Source: Spartobacteria bacterium UBA695 (GTDB taxonomy: Bacteria; Verrucomicrobiota; Verrucomicrobiia; Chthoniobacterales; Chthoniobacteraceae). From it: a stretch of 64,000 bases of DNA. The notes beneath the pieces were generated by a model, which was given only the letters and a program-made list of their open reading frames with translations, had not been told where the DNA came from and searched no databases. Location: assembly GCA_002298145.1 (NCBI GenBank), contig DBMP01000013.1, forward strand, positions 62,001 to 126,000. The letters are read 5' to 3'. Below, in pieces: positions 54,099-64,000 of this stretch (position 1 is the stretch's first letter; every line of letters begins with the position of its first letter). The position numbers and the translations under genes are program-made.

Positions 54099-55136
54099 AT
54101 GAATTTAGTCAAAGTAGCCGTAGTTGGAGCGTCGGGATATTCCGGCCAGGAGTTGATCCGCATTCTGATGGGGCACCCGGGGGTTGACCTCGTGTGCGTC
54201 ACCTCGCGTCAACTCGCCGGGAAATCCATCGGCGAGGTCTACCCTCGCTTCCAGCACCAGCGGTTCGCCGACGTCAAATTCACCGCCTCAGACGCCGCTG
54301 CCGTCGTCGCGTCCGGCGCGAAAGTGGCCTTCCTCGCCCTGCCCCACGGCCTCGCGCACGAATACGCCAAGCCCCTCATCGAAGGCGGCCTCAAAGTCAT
54401 CGACCTGAGCGCCGACTTCCGTTTGAAGAGCGCCGCCGTCTTCGAAGAATTCTACGGCACCCCGCACCCCGCGCCTGACCTCCTGCCACAGAGCGTCTAC
54501 GGCCTGCCCGAGATCTACCGCGACCAGATCCGCGCCTCGAATTTGATCGCCTCCGCCGGATGCTACCCCACCAGCATCCTCCTGCCGCTCATCCCGCTCT
54601 TGAAAGCCGGTCTCCTGGACCCCGCCTCCATCACCGTCTCCAGTATGAGCGGCGTCAGCGGCGCGGGAAAAAAAGTGGCGCTCGATTACCTCTACTGCGA
54701 GTGCAACGAAAGCGCCCGCGCCTACGGCGTGCCCAAGCACCGGCACCTTTCCGAGATCGAGCAGGAGCTTTCCAACGCCGCCGGAACCCCGGTCGTCATC
54801 AGCTTCACCCCGCACTTGATCCCCGTAAACCGCGGCATCGTCTCGACCACCTACGCCAGCCTTAAGCCCGGCGTTGGCATTGAGGCCGTTACCGCAGCGC
54901 TCAAAGCCGCCTACCAGAGCGAACCCTTCGTCCGGCTCCAGGGCCCCACCGGCGGCGCGGACATCAAGAACGTCGTATTCACCAACTTCATCGACATCGC
55001 CTGGCGGCACGATCCGCGTACGGGCCGGGTGGTGCTCATGAGTGCCGAAGACAACCTCGTCAAAGGGGCCTCCGGCCAGGCCGTCCAGAGCTTCAACCTT
55101 CTCTGCGGCTGGCCCGAAACCGAAGGGTTGCTATAG
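54099..55136 (+). CDS. argC: N-acetyl-gamma-glutamyl-phosphate reductase
   Basis: 345 residues. NADP-binding GASGYSGQEL at 10-19 and the active-site Cys155 in SAGCYPTS identify ArgC; FLALPHGLAHEY and VIDLSADFRLK follow. It reduces the acyl phosphate to the semialdehyde, the third step of arginine synthesis. It is the first gene of the argCJBDF cluster. The leader is pyrimidine-rich (CGACCCCTTTCCTC). Confidence 0.95.
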   Translation: MNLVKVAVVGASGYSGQELIRILMGHPGVDLVCVTSRQLAGKSIGEVYPRFQHQRFADVKFTASDAAAVVASGAKVAFLALPHGLAHEYAKPLIEGGLKVIDLSADFRLKSAAVFEEFYGTPHPAPDLLPQSVYGLPEIYRDQIRASNLIASAGCYPTSILLPLIPLLKAGLLDPASITVSSMSGVSGAGKKVALDYLYCECNESARAYGVPKHRHLSEIEQELSNAAGTPVVISFTPHLIPVNRGIVSTTYASLKPGVGIEAVTAALKAAYQSEPFVRLQGPTGGADIKNVVFTNFIDIAWRHDPRTGRVVLMSAEDNLVKGASGQAVQSFNLLCGWPETEGLL

Positions 55137-55181
55137 AAGAAACAGAAGAACGCAGTTCGCATTCGCCCATTGATTTAGATT

Positions 55182-56399
55182 ATGTCAGGAGATCGTTTTA
55201 CTGAAATTTCCGGCGGCGTCACCGCGCCCCGTTCCTTCGCAGCAGGCAGTATTTTTGCTGGAATCAAAGCCACCAACACCAGCAAACCGGATATCGCGTT
55301 CGTCGTTTCCGAGGCCCCCGCCGTCTCCGGCGGCACCTTTACGACCAACAAAGTCAAAGCCGCCCCCGTGCGCGTCTCCCAGGCCCACGTGCGCGGTGCC
55401 GAAACGCGCGCCATCGTCGCCAACAGCGGCAACGCCAACGCCTGCACCGGCGTCATCGGCATCGAGCACGCCAAGCGCATGGCCAAAGCCCTGGCCCGGG
55501 CCCTCAAGCTCAAGGAACGCCAGGTTCTCGTCTGCTCCACCGGCCGCATCGGCGTGCCGCTGCCCATCGAGACCATGGAAGCCGCCATCGCCAAGGCCCC
55601 GCAGGTCCTGAGCGCCGACGGCAGCCTCGCCGCCGCCCAGGCCATCATGACCAGCGACACCAAGGTCAAGGAAATCGCCGTCGAATTCCAGCTCGGGGAT
55701 AAAACCGTGCGCATCGGCGGCATCGCCAAAGGCGCGGGCATGATCGACCCGAACATGGCCACCATGCTTTCCTTCGTCACCACCGACGCCGCCATTAGCA
55801 AAAAGCTTCTCCAACAGGCCATCTCCGACGCCGTTGAGCAGTCCTTTAACCGCATCACCGTCGACGGCGACATGAGCACCAACGACACCGTGCTCGTCCT
55901 GGCCAACGGCACCGCAGGCAACGAACCGCTCTCCGACGGCACCGCCGATTTCGACCTCTTCCAGAACGCCCTGAACCACGTCTGCTGCGCCCTGGCGCGC
56001 ATGATCGTCGAGGACGGCGAGGGGGTCAGCAAATTCGTCACCGTACAGGTGCGTGGGGGCAAGAGCCGCCAGGACGCCCGCAAAGCCGCCGAAGCCGTCG
56101 CCAACTCCACCCTGACCAAGTGCTGCTGGTTCGGCGGCGACCCCAACTGGGGCCGCGTCATGGACGCCATCGGGTACTCCGGCGCGAAAATTCGCGAAGA
56201 AACCGTCGATATTTACTACGACGGCCTCATCGCCGTGCAGAACGGCATGGCCGCCAGCACGCCGTTTTCGAAATTGAAGGAAGTCGTGGCAAACAAGCGT
56301 TTTACAATCACCGTCGATCTGCACGTCGGCGAGGCCGATTACACCGTGTTTACCACCGACCTCACCACGGCCTACGTCGAGTTCAACATGGGGGAATGA
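55182..56399 (+). CDS. argJ: Bifunctional glutamate N-acetyltransferase / amino-acid acetyltransferase
   Basis: 405 residues. The proenzyme cleaves itself before Thr194 in KGAGMIDPNMATMLSFVTTD; VDGDMSTNDTVLVLANG and WGRVMDAIGYSGA are family motifs. It recycles the acetyl group from N-acetylornithine to glutamate, so no separate argE is needed. Second gene of the arginine cluster, 45 bp after argC. Confidence 0.95.
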   Translation: MSGDRFTEISGGVTAPRSFAAGSIFAGIKATNTSKPDIAFVVSEAPAVSGGTFTTNKVKAAPVRVSQAHVRGAETRAIVANSGNANACTGVIGIEHAKRMAKALARALKLKERQVLVCSTGRIGVPLPIETMEAAIAKAPQVLSADGSLAAAQAIMTSDTKVKEIAVEFQLGDKTVRIGGIAKGAGMIDPNMATMLSFVTTDAAISKKLLQQAISDAVEQSFNRITVDGDMSTNDTVLVLANGTAGNEPLSDGTADFDLFQNALNHVCCALARMIVEDGEGVSKFVTVQVRGGKSRQDARKAAEAVANSTLTKCCWFGGDPNWGRVMDAIGYSGAKIREETVDIYYDGLIAVQNGMAASTPFSKLKEVVANKRFTITVDLHVGEADYTVFTTDLTTAYVEFNMGE

Positions 56400-56469
56400 T
56401 TTTTGGATTGCGAAAACGGCCTTTGGGCATTCCAATCGCCGCTTTTCGCGAACTCCAATTTATAGCAAG

Positions 56470-57348
<879 letters not shown>

Positions 57349-57393
57349 GAGCCCGTTTTTTTAAGCCCGGCAGATTTTTTTCAGGAGAAAATA

Positions 57394-58689
57394 ATGGAAA
57401 GCACACAAGAGTTGTTTGAAGCGAACGTCGTTCCGTCGTATGCCCGGTTCCCGCTCGCTTTGGAGCGCGGCGAAGGCACGCGCATCTGGGACGAAGCGGG
57501 CAAGGAATACCTCGATTTCGGAGCCGGCATCGCCGTCTGCTCCGTCGGGCATTGCCACCCGCGCGTGGCCGACACCATCGCCCGCCAGGCCCGCACGCTC
57601 ATCCATACCTCCAACCTCTACTACACCCGCCCGCAGGGCGAGCTAGCCGCGCGCTTGAACCGCTACGTCGGCCACCCCGGCAAAGTCTTTTTCTGCAACT
57701 CCGGCGCGGAAGCCAACGAAGGCCTCTACAAACTCGCCCGCAAGTTCGGCAACGAAGCCCGCTCCCCCCACTCGCGCCACGCCGCCGGGGAGGAGCTGGA
57801 ATACTCGCCCAACCGGTTCGAAGTCCTCACCTTCGACGGCTCCTTCCACGGCCGCACGCTGGCGGGCATCGCCGCCACCGGCCAGGAGAAAGTGCGCAAG
57901 GGCTTTGACCCGATCACGCCCGGCTTCCGCCACGTCCCCTTCAACGACGCGCCGGAGCTTTCGCGCGCCATCGGCCCCGACACCATCGCCGTTTTGATGG
58001 AGCCCATCCAGGGCGAAATCGGCGTCCTGCCCGCCACGCTCTCCTTCCTCAAGGCCGTTCGCAAGATTTGCGACGACCACGGCCTGCTCCTCATGTTCGA
58101 CGAAATCCAGTGCGGCCTCGGGCGCACCGGCGACTGGTGTGCCTGGCAGACCCTCACCCAGGGCGAAGTCGTCCCCGACGCCATCAGCTGGGCCAAAGGC
58201 ATCGCCGACGGCTACCCGATGGGGGCCTTCTGGATTCGCGACCGCAAAATCACCCTCAAAGACGGCAAAGAAAGCAGCCTCGCCGACCTCCTCGGAGCCG
58301 GATCGCACGGCACCACCTTCGGCGGCACCCCCATGGGCTGCACCGTTGCCAACGAAGTCCTCTCCATCGTCGAAGAAGAGAACCTGCTGGCCAACGCCCG
58401 CGAGCTGGGCAACTACGCCAAGGAAGCCATCCTCGGCCTCAAGAGCCCGCTCATCAAAGACGTGCGCGGCGTGGGCCTCATGATCGCCTTCCAACTTGTG
58501 CCCGACTTTTCCCAGCGCATCGGCGACGACCGGGCCGCGAGCCTCGCCCTCATCTCCCGCCTGCACGCGGGTGGCCTCCTGTGCGTCCCCTCCGGCGTGC
58601 AGAGCATCCGCTGGCTGCCGCCGCTTAACGTCACCAAGGCCGAGATCGACCAAGCCGTCCAGATCCTCGGCGCGGCCCTCAATTCGTAA
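57394..58689 (+). CDS. argD: Acetylornithine aminotransferase
   Basis: 431 residues. Class III PLP aminotransferase: FFCNSGAEANEGLYKLAR, LLMFDEIQCGLGRTG with Asp236, and the PLP Lys268 in SWAKGIADGYPMGAF. A short insert (RSPHSRHAAGEELEYSPN) precedes FDGSFHGRTLAGIAATGQ. It makes N-acetylornithine from the semialdehyde. An AGGAG lies eight bases before the ATG. Confidence 0.93.
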   Translation: MESTQELFEANVVPSYARFPLALERGEGTRIWDEAGKEYLDFGAGIAVCSVGHCHPRVADTIARQARTLIHTSNLYYTRPQGELAARLNRYVGHPGKVFFCNSGAEANEGLYKLARKFGNEARSPHSRHAAGEELEYSPNRFEVLTFDGSFHGRTLAGIAATGQEKVRKGFDPITPGFRHVPFNDAPELSRAIGPDTIAVLMEPIQGEIGVLPATLSFLKAVRKICDDHGLLLMFDEIQCGLGRTGDWCAWQTLTQGEVVPDAISWAKGIADGYPMGAFWIRDRKITLKDGKESSLADLLGAGSHGTTFGGTPMGCTVANEVLSIVEEENLLANARELGNYAKEAILGLKSPLIKDVRGVGLMIAFQLVPDFSQRIGDDRAASLALISRLHAGGLLCVPSGVQSIRWLPPLNVTKAEIDQAVQILGAALNS

Positions 58690-58711
58690 AAATTCACCTC
58701 TCCTTAGCTTT

Positions 58712-59608
58712 ATGAAGCACCTGCTTTCCCTCGAAGCGCTCCCCGCGAGCGACATGGTTGAAATTTTGGCGATGACCCAAAAAATCAAAGCCGAGCGCGG
58801 CCACCACGCCGAGCTGCCCCTCAAGGGCCAGTGTTGGGGGCTCATATTCAGCAAATCCTCCACGCGTACCCGCGTCAGCTTCGAAGTCGGCATCCGCGAA
58901 CTCGGCGGCGACGCCCTCTTCCTCTCCGCCCACGACATCCAGCTCGGGCGCGGCGAGCCGATCAAAGACACCGCCCGCGTCATGGGCCGCATGATCCACG
59001 GCGCGGTCATCCGCACCTTTGCCCAGCAGGACGTCGAGGACTTTGCCGCCTACGGCAACATCCCCACCATCAACGCCCTCACCGACGCCGAGCACCCGTG
59101 CCAGATCCTGGCCGACCTCTTCACCATCCAGGAAAAGCTCGGCACCTACGAAGGCAAAACCGTCACCTTCATCGGCGACGGCGCGTGCAACGTCCCCGTC
59201 TCGTGGATCTGGGCCGCCTCCAAGCTTAATTTCAAGCTGCGCATCGCCGCCCCCGTGCCCTTCCAGCCCTCCAAGGAAATCCTCGCCAAAGCGGGCCCCA
59301 ACATCACCGTCACCGACGACATCGCCGCCGCAGCCGACGGAGCCGACGTCCTCTACACCGACGTCTGGGTTAGCATGGGCATGGAGAAAGAGACCGAGTA
59401 CCGCCTTGCGCAGCTCGCGGGCTACCAGATCAACACCGAGCTCCTCAAAAAAGCCGCCCCCGGCGCGCTCGCCATGCACTGCCTGCCCGCCTACCGCGGC
59501 AAGGAGATTACCGACGAAGTCCTGGAAGCCCACGCGGAGACCATCTTCACCGAAGCCGAAAACCGCCTCCACGCGCAAAAGGCAATCCTTGCCTGGCTGG
59601 TGAAATAG
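58712..59608 (+). CDS. argF: Ornithine carbamoyltransferase
   Basis: 298 residues from ATG 58712. The carbamoyl phosphate motif SSTRTR at 49-54, HPCQILADLF from 128 and HCLPAYRG near the end mark the enzyme. It makes citrulline. It ends the cluster argC-J-B-D-F; argG and argH are not in the window. The leader (CACCTCTCCTTAGCTTT) is pyrimidine-rich. Confidence 0.95.
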   Translation: MKHLLSLEALPASDMVEILAMTQKIKAERGHHAELPLKGQCWGLIFSKSSTRTRVSFEVGIRELGGDALFLSAHDIQLGRGEPIKDTARVMGRMIHGAVIRTFAQQDVEDFAAYGNIPTINALTDAEHPCQILADLFTIQEKLGTYEGKTVTFIGDGACNVPVSWIWAASKLNFKLRIAAPVPFQPSKEILAKAGPNITVTDDIAAAADGADVLYTDVWVSMGMEKETEYRLAQLAGYQINTELLKKAAPGALAMHCLPAYRGKEITDEVLEAHAETIFTEAENRLHAQKAILAWLVK

Positions 59609-59697
59609 AGATTTTACAAAGAGGACACGGAGGAAAAGACCGGGGGCACTATTTTTCAGCTTCCGTTCGACGTCTCCTCCGTATTCTCTGTGGTGAG

Positions 59698-60375
59698 ATG
59701 CTTATGAAAACACCCATCCCTGGCGGATTACTGGTGGCCATCGAAGGCATCGACGGGACGGGGAAATCGACCGTCGCCGCCACGCTGGCCCAATGGTGTG
59801 GCGAACGGGGCTTGGGCTGCGTCTTTTCCCGCGAACCGACCAACCTCGGCCCCGGTTACAAACTGCGCCAGTCCATGGAGACCGGGCGGCTTTCCATGAA
59901 AGAGGAACTGGAACTCTTCCGCCTGGACCGCAAAGAGCACGTCGAGCGGAGCGTCGGCCCGGCGCTCAAGGAGAACCAGATCGTTATCCTCGACCGCTAC
60001 TACTGGAGCAACGCCGCCTACCAGGGGGCTCGTGGAGCCGATGTCGCAAAGATCATCGCCTCCAACGAAGCTATCGCCCCCGTGCCCGACCTGATTTTGT
60101 TCATGGACATCGACGTGAGCGAAAGCCTGGCGCGCATTCATGGCCGTGGCGACATCCCCAACGGCTTCGAAGAGCGCGACTCGCTGGAAAAAACCCGCGC
60201 CATCTTCACCCAGCTCCACGAGAAAGGCGACCGCCCATCGGTCCGGGTTGACGCGAGCCGCGATTTGCGAACCGTCACCGCCGACGCCCTGCGGATCTTC
60301 AAAGAAACCGCCCTGCGCAAAATCATCAGCGCCGCGCCGGTCATGCCGCGCGAGTCCGACGGCTGGTTCGCATAG
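59698..60375 (+). CDS. tmk: Thymidylate kinase
   Basis: 225 residues. P-loop GIDGTGKST at 17-25, substrate-binding REPTNLGPG, and DRYYWSNAAYQG (DRY/H motif) identify dTMP kinase. It follows argF by 89 bp on the same strand. An ATG at 59704 is an alternative start. Composite repeat C follows the stop. Confidence 0.9.
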   Translation: MLMKTPIPGGLLVAIEGIDGTGKSTVAATLAQWCGERGLGCVFSREPTNLGPGYKLRQSMETGRLSMKEELELFRLDRKEHVERSVGPALKENQIVILDRYYWSNAAYQGARGADVAKIIASNEAIAPVPDLILFMDIDVSESLARIHGRGDIPNGFEERDSLEKTRAIFTQLHEKGDRPSVRVDASRDLRTVTADALRIFKETALRKIISAAPVMPRESDGWFA

Positions 60376-60416
60376 AGCTGGCGCGAGATCGCCGCTCCTC
60401 GTTCGCTGTGCTCCCA

Positions 60417-60571
60417 AGCCGAAAATAGGGGTCCTATAATAAAACAGAGGCCTCACGCAAAGCCGCAAAAAAGGCAAAGACAAGAGTTTCCCCTCTTTGC
60501 GCCTTTGCGTGAGAATAGAATTCTCCCTTTTTCCTGGCGCGCAGGGCCCCGCACCGCGGGGTATTGGGATT
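60417..60571. repeat. Composite hairpin repeat, copy C (about 155 bp, reversed)
   Basis: Read on the minus strand, it has the same head, arm and tail order as copies A and B (ends GCGGGGTATTGGGAT on plus). The loop AAAGACAAGAGTTTCCC is in the same plus-strand direction as in copy B although the flanks are reversed, so the loop is inverted relative to its flanks. The rest of the 60376-60613 gap is empty. Confidence 0.85.
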
Positions 60572-60613
60572 GGGGGCGTTTGTTTTGAAAAGAACCGCTG
60601 CTTCCGCGCACAC

Positions 60614-60643
60614 AAAAAAGGCCCTCCCTTGCAGGAGAGCCTT
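60614..60643 (-). terminator. Intrinsic terminator of the small basic protein gene
   Basis: The arms AAGGCCCTCC (60618-60627) and GGAGAGCCTT (60634-60643) pair with one wobble. On the minus strand a U6 run follows (A-run 60614-60619). Confidence 0.8.
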
Positions 60644-60672
60644 CTTTGAAAAATGAACAGGAAGCCTGGGGC

Positions 60673-60828
60673 TTATTCCTCGGGCTTGGTTTTCGGGAGG
60701 CCGATCACGCGTTGATCGTCTTTCCAGACGCCGCGTTTCTTGAGGAGTTCAACGCGTTCGAAGCGCTTGAGAACGTTGCGTTTCACCGTGATGGTGCTGG
60801 CACCTTTGAGACTGCGATGTTGTGACAT
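60673..60828 (-). CDS. Chlamydiae/Verrucomicrobia-type small basic protein
   Basis: 51 residues, too short for many gene finders. Sequence pattern MSQHRSLKGAS, then VKRNVLKRFERVELLKKRG, WKDDQRVIGLPKTKPEE. This matches the TIGR04137-type small basic protein of Chlamydiae, Verrucomicrobia and Planctomycetes (RNVLxRxERI, GLPK end). Its function is not known, though its size and charge suggest RNA or ribosome contact. It has its own terminator. The leader CCTTTTCCATTCC has no Shine-Dalgarno. It is the best taxonomic marker in the window. Confidence 0.85.
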   Translation of the reverse strand: MSQHRSLKGASTITVKRNVLKRFERVELLKKRGVWKDDQRVIGLPKTKPEE

Positions 60829-61149
60829 GGAATGGAAAAGGTTAAAAATTTCCCCGGTGGAACGGGAGCGAAAAAACTAGTCGCCCAGAAGCCGGAAGGC
60901 AATGGAAATATGCGCCTAGGACCAAAAAAATCCTCGCCAACCCCCTGGGGCGGGCCGAAAAATACCCATCCATTTGGAACCGGCGATTAAATATCCAAGG
61001 GCCATCTGCGGGCGATTTTTGCGTCTGTCGTTACCTCTCGCAACGTCAAGATCTTTACAGATATTGACGCTGCTCCCGGCGTCGACAACCATCAAAACTT
61101 GCCTCGCATCTGCCCTCATGGCTATTTATTCGGCGATTCCTTTCCGCTC
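60829..61149. other. Gap before exbB with an inverted repeat
   Basis: 321 bp without a supportable gene. CGTCAAGAT...ATTGACG (61044-61069) is an inverted repeat around CTTTAC, a possible operator of the exb-ton operon. No Fur-box-like sequence is obvious. Confidence 0.45.
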
Positions 61150-61764
61150 ATGATCCAGATTTTTCTCAAGGGAGGCCCGGTGATGTGGCCGCTCCTCGTC
61201 ACCTCGCTCCTCGCGCTCACCGTCGTTTTCGAACGGCTCTTCTTCACCGTGCGCGAGGCGCTCCGGCGCGATCCCGAGGCCGTCGCCGGGATCTTCGCCC
61301 AGGTCCAGCAGGGGCACCCCGAAGAAGCCCGCGCCATCGGCAAACGCTCCCGGGATTACGTCGCCCGCGTCCTTACCTACGCCCTGGAGCACAGCGAGGT
61401 CTCCTTCAGCAACGCGCTCCTACAATCGGCCAATCAGGAATTGCAGCGCTTCAACCGGGGCATCTCCATCCTCGATACCATCGTCACCCTGGCCCCGCTC
61501 TTGGGCCTTTTTGGCACGGTCACGGGGATGATCCACGCCTTTGGGCTCCTGGGAGCGGCGGAACTCGGCGCGCCCACCGCCATCACCGGCGGCATCGCCG
61601 AGGCCCTCATCGCCACCGCGTTTGGCCTCTTGATCGCCATGGTCTCACTGCTCCCCTTCAACTTCCTTAACACCCAACTGGAGCGGGCCCGGGCGGAGAT
61701 CGAGACCTCCGCCGCCAAGCTCGAGCTTCTCCTTCTGCGCTCCGGGGTGGATTCGAAGCCATGA
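61150..61764 (+). CDS. exbB: ExbB/TolQ/MotA-type proton channel protein
   Basis: 204 residues from ATG 61150. Three membrane segments; MIQIFLKGGPVMWPLLVTSL at the start and LDTIVTLAPLLGLFGTVTGMIHAF with GGIAEALIATAFGLLIAMVSL are the ExbB motifs. With ExbD it converts the proton gradient into motion of TonB. The stop overlaps the exbD start (ATGA). Confidence 0.92.
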   Translation: MIQIFLKGGPVMWPLLVTSLLALTVVFERLFFTVREALRRDPEAVAGIFAQVQQGHPEEARAIGKRSRDYVARVLTYALEHSEVSFSNALLQSANQELQRFNRGISILDTIVTLAPLLGLFGTVTGMIHAFGLLGAAELGAPTAITGGIAEALIATAFGLLIAMVSLLPFNFLNTQLERARAEIETSAAKLELLLLRSGVDSKP

Positions 61765-62216
61765 CGACCATCCCTTCCCCTCGCAGCAAGCGCCGGGCGC
61801 GTATCGAGATCATCCCCCTGATTGACATCGTTTTTTTCCTCCTGGCGACCTTCGTCATGGTGTCGCTCTCGATGATCAAGAACCAGGGCATCTCGCTCAA
61901 CCTGCCCACGGCCTCCACCGCAGCGCCCCAGGCCCAGGAGGAGGAAGCCAGCGCCATCTCGATCCAGGCCGACGGCCAGATTTACTTCGACAAAACGCCG
62001 CTGCCCCTCGGGGAACTGGACGCGCGGCTGGCGACGCTCAAAGCCCAGCGGGCCGATCCGCGCGTGGTGATCCACGGTGACGTAAAGAGCGAATTCGGGG
62101 CCGCCATTGCCGTCCTCGACGCCGTGCGCAAAGCGGGCATCGCCAAAGTAGCCATCCAGACCCAGCCCGCGCCTCAGACTCCCCAAGCCCCCTCAGCCCC
62201 GGCCCCCAAACCCTGA
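61761..62216 (+). CDS. exbD: ExbD/TolR-type energy transducer
   Basis: 151 residues. One membrane helix with the protonatable Asp in IIPLIDIVFFLLATFVMV (Asp near residue 22) and a periplasmic domain with the VVIHGDVKSEFGAAIAVLDAVRKAGI end. The stop shares bases with the tonB start (TGATG). Second gene of the three-gene operon. Confidence 0.92.
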   Translation: MTTIPSPRSKRRARIEIIPLIDIVFFLLATFVMVSLSMIKNQGISLNLPTASTAAPQAQEEEASAISIQADGQIYFDKTPLPLGELDARLATLKAQRADPRVVIHGDVKSEFGAAIAVLDAVRKAGIAKVAIQTQPAPQTPQAPSAPAPKP

Positions 62217-62944
62217 TGAAACGCGTGCTGACACTGAGCTTCCTGGGAGCGGCGGGGTGCCACGCGCTGCTGCTTTTCGGCTTTCAGGCGAGCGGCCCAG
62301 TGCTGCACCCGATAGGGGACACGGGAACGACGGATGTGGCGCTGATCGGCGAAGAAGAGGGGGCTCCCGAGGCCTGGGGAAGCCCCGAAAGCGCAACGCC
62401 CCCGCCCGAACAGCCTCAACCGGAACCGTCCCCAGTAGCCGATCCCACCCCGGCTCCCGAACCCGAGCCTTCCGTGCCCCCCGTTTCCGAAGCCAAGCCC
62501 GCCCCGCAGATCCAGCCCGAGCCCCTTCACAAGCCGCAGCCCGCCGCCCGGCCCAAGGCCCCGGTCCATCACGGCAACCCGGCTTCGGCGGTGTCCACGA
62601 AACCCGGCGCAGGCACGGGAAGCGGCAGCGGCCTCTCCGGAGCGGGCAGCGCCGCCACGGGTGCTGGCGGTGGCGGCCAGCCGCGCTACCGCAGCCATCC
62701 CCTGCCCGAATACCCGCCCCAGGCCCGCCGGGAGCGACAGGAAGGCGTCCCATTCGTCAAAATCCAGGTCCTACCGGACGGAAAGCCCGGCGAAGTCACC
62801 CTTGCGCGCTCCTGCGGCTACCCCCTGCTGGACGAAGCGGCAGTCAAAGGCGTCCGGCGCTGGACCTTCGACCCGGCCACCGCCGCCGGGGTCCCCGTAT
62901 CCTCTCAGGTGGAGGTGCCCGTGCGCTTTAACCTCGTTCGCTAA
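62216..62944 (+). CDS. tonB: TonB-like energy transducer
   Basis: 242 residues. N-terminal membrane anchor (about 3-19), a Pro/Glu-rich spacer (about 55-115) and the C-terminal TonB domain (HPLPEYPPQARRERQEGVPF, then GEVTLARSCGYPLLDEAAVK, then RWTFDPA). It drives TonB-dependent outer membrane receptors. No receptor gene is in the window. Confidence 0.9.
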   Translation: MKRVLTLSFLGAAGCHALLLFGFQASGPVLHPIGDTGTTDVALIGEEEGAPEAWGSPESATPPPEQPQPEPSPVADPTPAPEPEPSVPPVSEAKPAPQIQPEPLHKPQPAARPKAPVHHGNPASAVSTKPGAGTGSGSGLSGAGSAATGAGGGGQPRYRSHPLPEYPPQARRERQEGVPFVKIQVLPDGKPGEVTLARSCGYPLLDEAAVKGVRRWTFDPATAAGVPVSSQVEVPVRFNLVR

Positions 62945-63056
62945 ACGCCTCCTTCTACAATCTCCCCTTAAGCGGTTCTTGACCATTGCGGGAGTTCGCC
63001 TAAGTTTGCCCCACGCACCTTGCGGGGCAATGGCGTTCCGACACGGTGGGACCTAT

Positions 63057-64000
<944 letters not shown>

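Noticed and set aside
60829..61149. Riboswitch or Fur box before exbB
   Set aside because: Only a simple inverted repeat is seen; no conserved aptamer core or GATAATGAT-type Fur site was found.

Overview
The window is a 64 kb piece of a GC-rich Gram-negative bacterial chromosome, most likely from the phylum Verrucomicrobia (Chthoniobacter/Terrimicrobium-like). The best lineage marker is a 51-residue basic protein at 60673-60828 that resembles the short basic protein family of Chlamydiae, Verrucomicrobia and Planctomycetes. A DUF5069 protein, a large autotransporter and a protein with two winged-helix domains joined by an Ala/Lys-rich linker fit the same placement. The lineage is an inference from gene content; no rRNA gene is present.

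Layout. 1-5 kb: an electron-transfer flavoprotein cut by the left edge, then a minus-strand operon (SDR, GH88 glycosidase, Old Yellow Enzyme-type oxidoreductase) that looks like uronate-polysaccharide catabolism. 5-13.5 kb: tadA, rplS-rnhB-yraN, the double winged-helix protein, an FmdB-like protein, an HTH-MBL hydrolase, a DUF4139 protein and an M48 protease. 13.5-18 kb: glyS, a YfgM-like TPR protein, a beta-helix transferase and cysS. 18-29 kb: ferritin, a GT39-like membrane protein, a 1047-residue autotransporter, a TetR-adaptor-RND efflux cluster and DUF5069. 29.6-38.3 kb: tRNA-Pro(GGG), eda, rpoN, two small exported coiled-coil proteins, a DUF360-type membrane protein, trpF, a secretin and leuB. 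38.3-42.7 kb: a LOG-family hydrolase, two peptide-transporter permeases and a Kef-type antiporter. 43-49.6 kb: mreB-mreC-mreD-mrdA and RNase G/E. 50.5-52.5 kb: a PhoB/PhoR-like two-component system. 52.6-54 kb: a decayed IS1595-type insertion with small hypotheticals. 54-60.4 kb: argCJBDF and tmk. 60.6-64 kb: the small basic protein, exbB-exbD-tonB and the 5' part of ftsH.

Most of the window is housekeeping. The novelty lies mainly between the genes. A composite repeat of about 155-170 bp occurs three times (about 5.0, 31.4 and 60.5 kb). Each copy is built around a long hairpin of Cys-Thr-rich units (CTTTGCGCC), and the loop of one copy is inverted relative to its flanks. The same hairpin unit serves as intrinsic terminator after the yfgM-like gene, leuB and rng, and in one case encodes the C-terminus of the opposing gene. 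A second palindrome family (GAATCT-NN-AGATTC core) has four copies, two of them around the IS remnant. At least two genes have a promoter whose predicted transcript starts at the ATG. Many other starts lack a Shine-Dalgarno sequence and instead follow a pyrimidine-rich tract.

No CRISPR array, prophage, defence island or biosynthetic cluster was seen. All functional assignments come from reading motifs and gene order; no database search was run.
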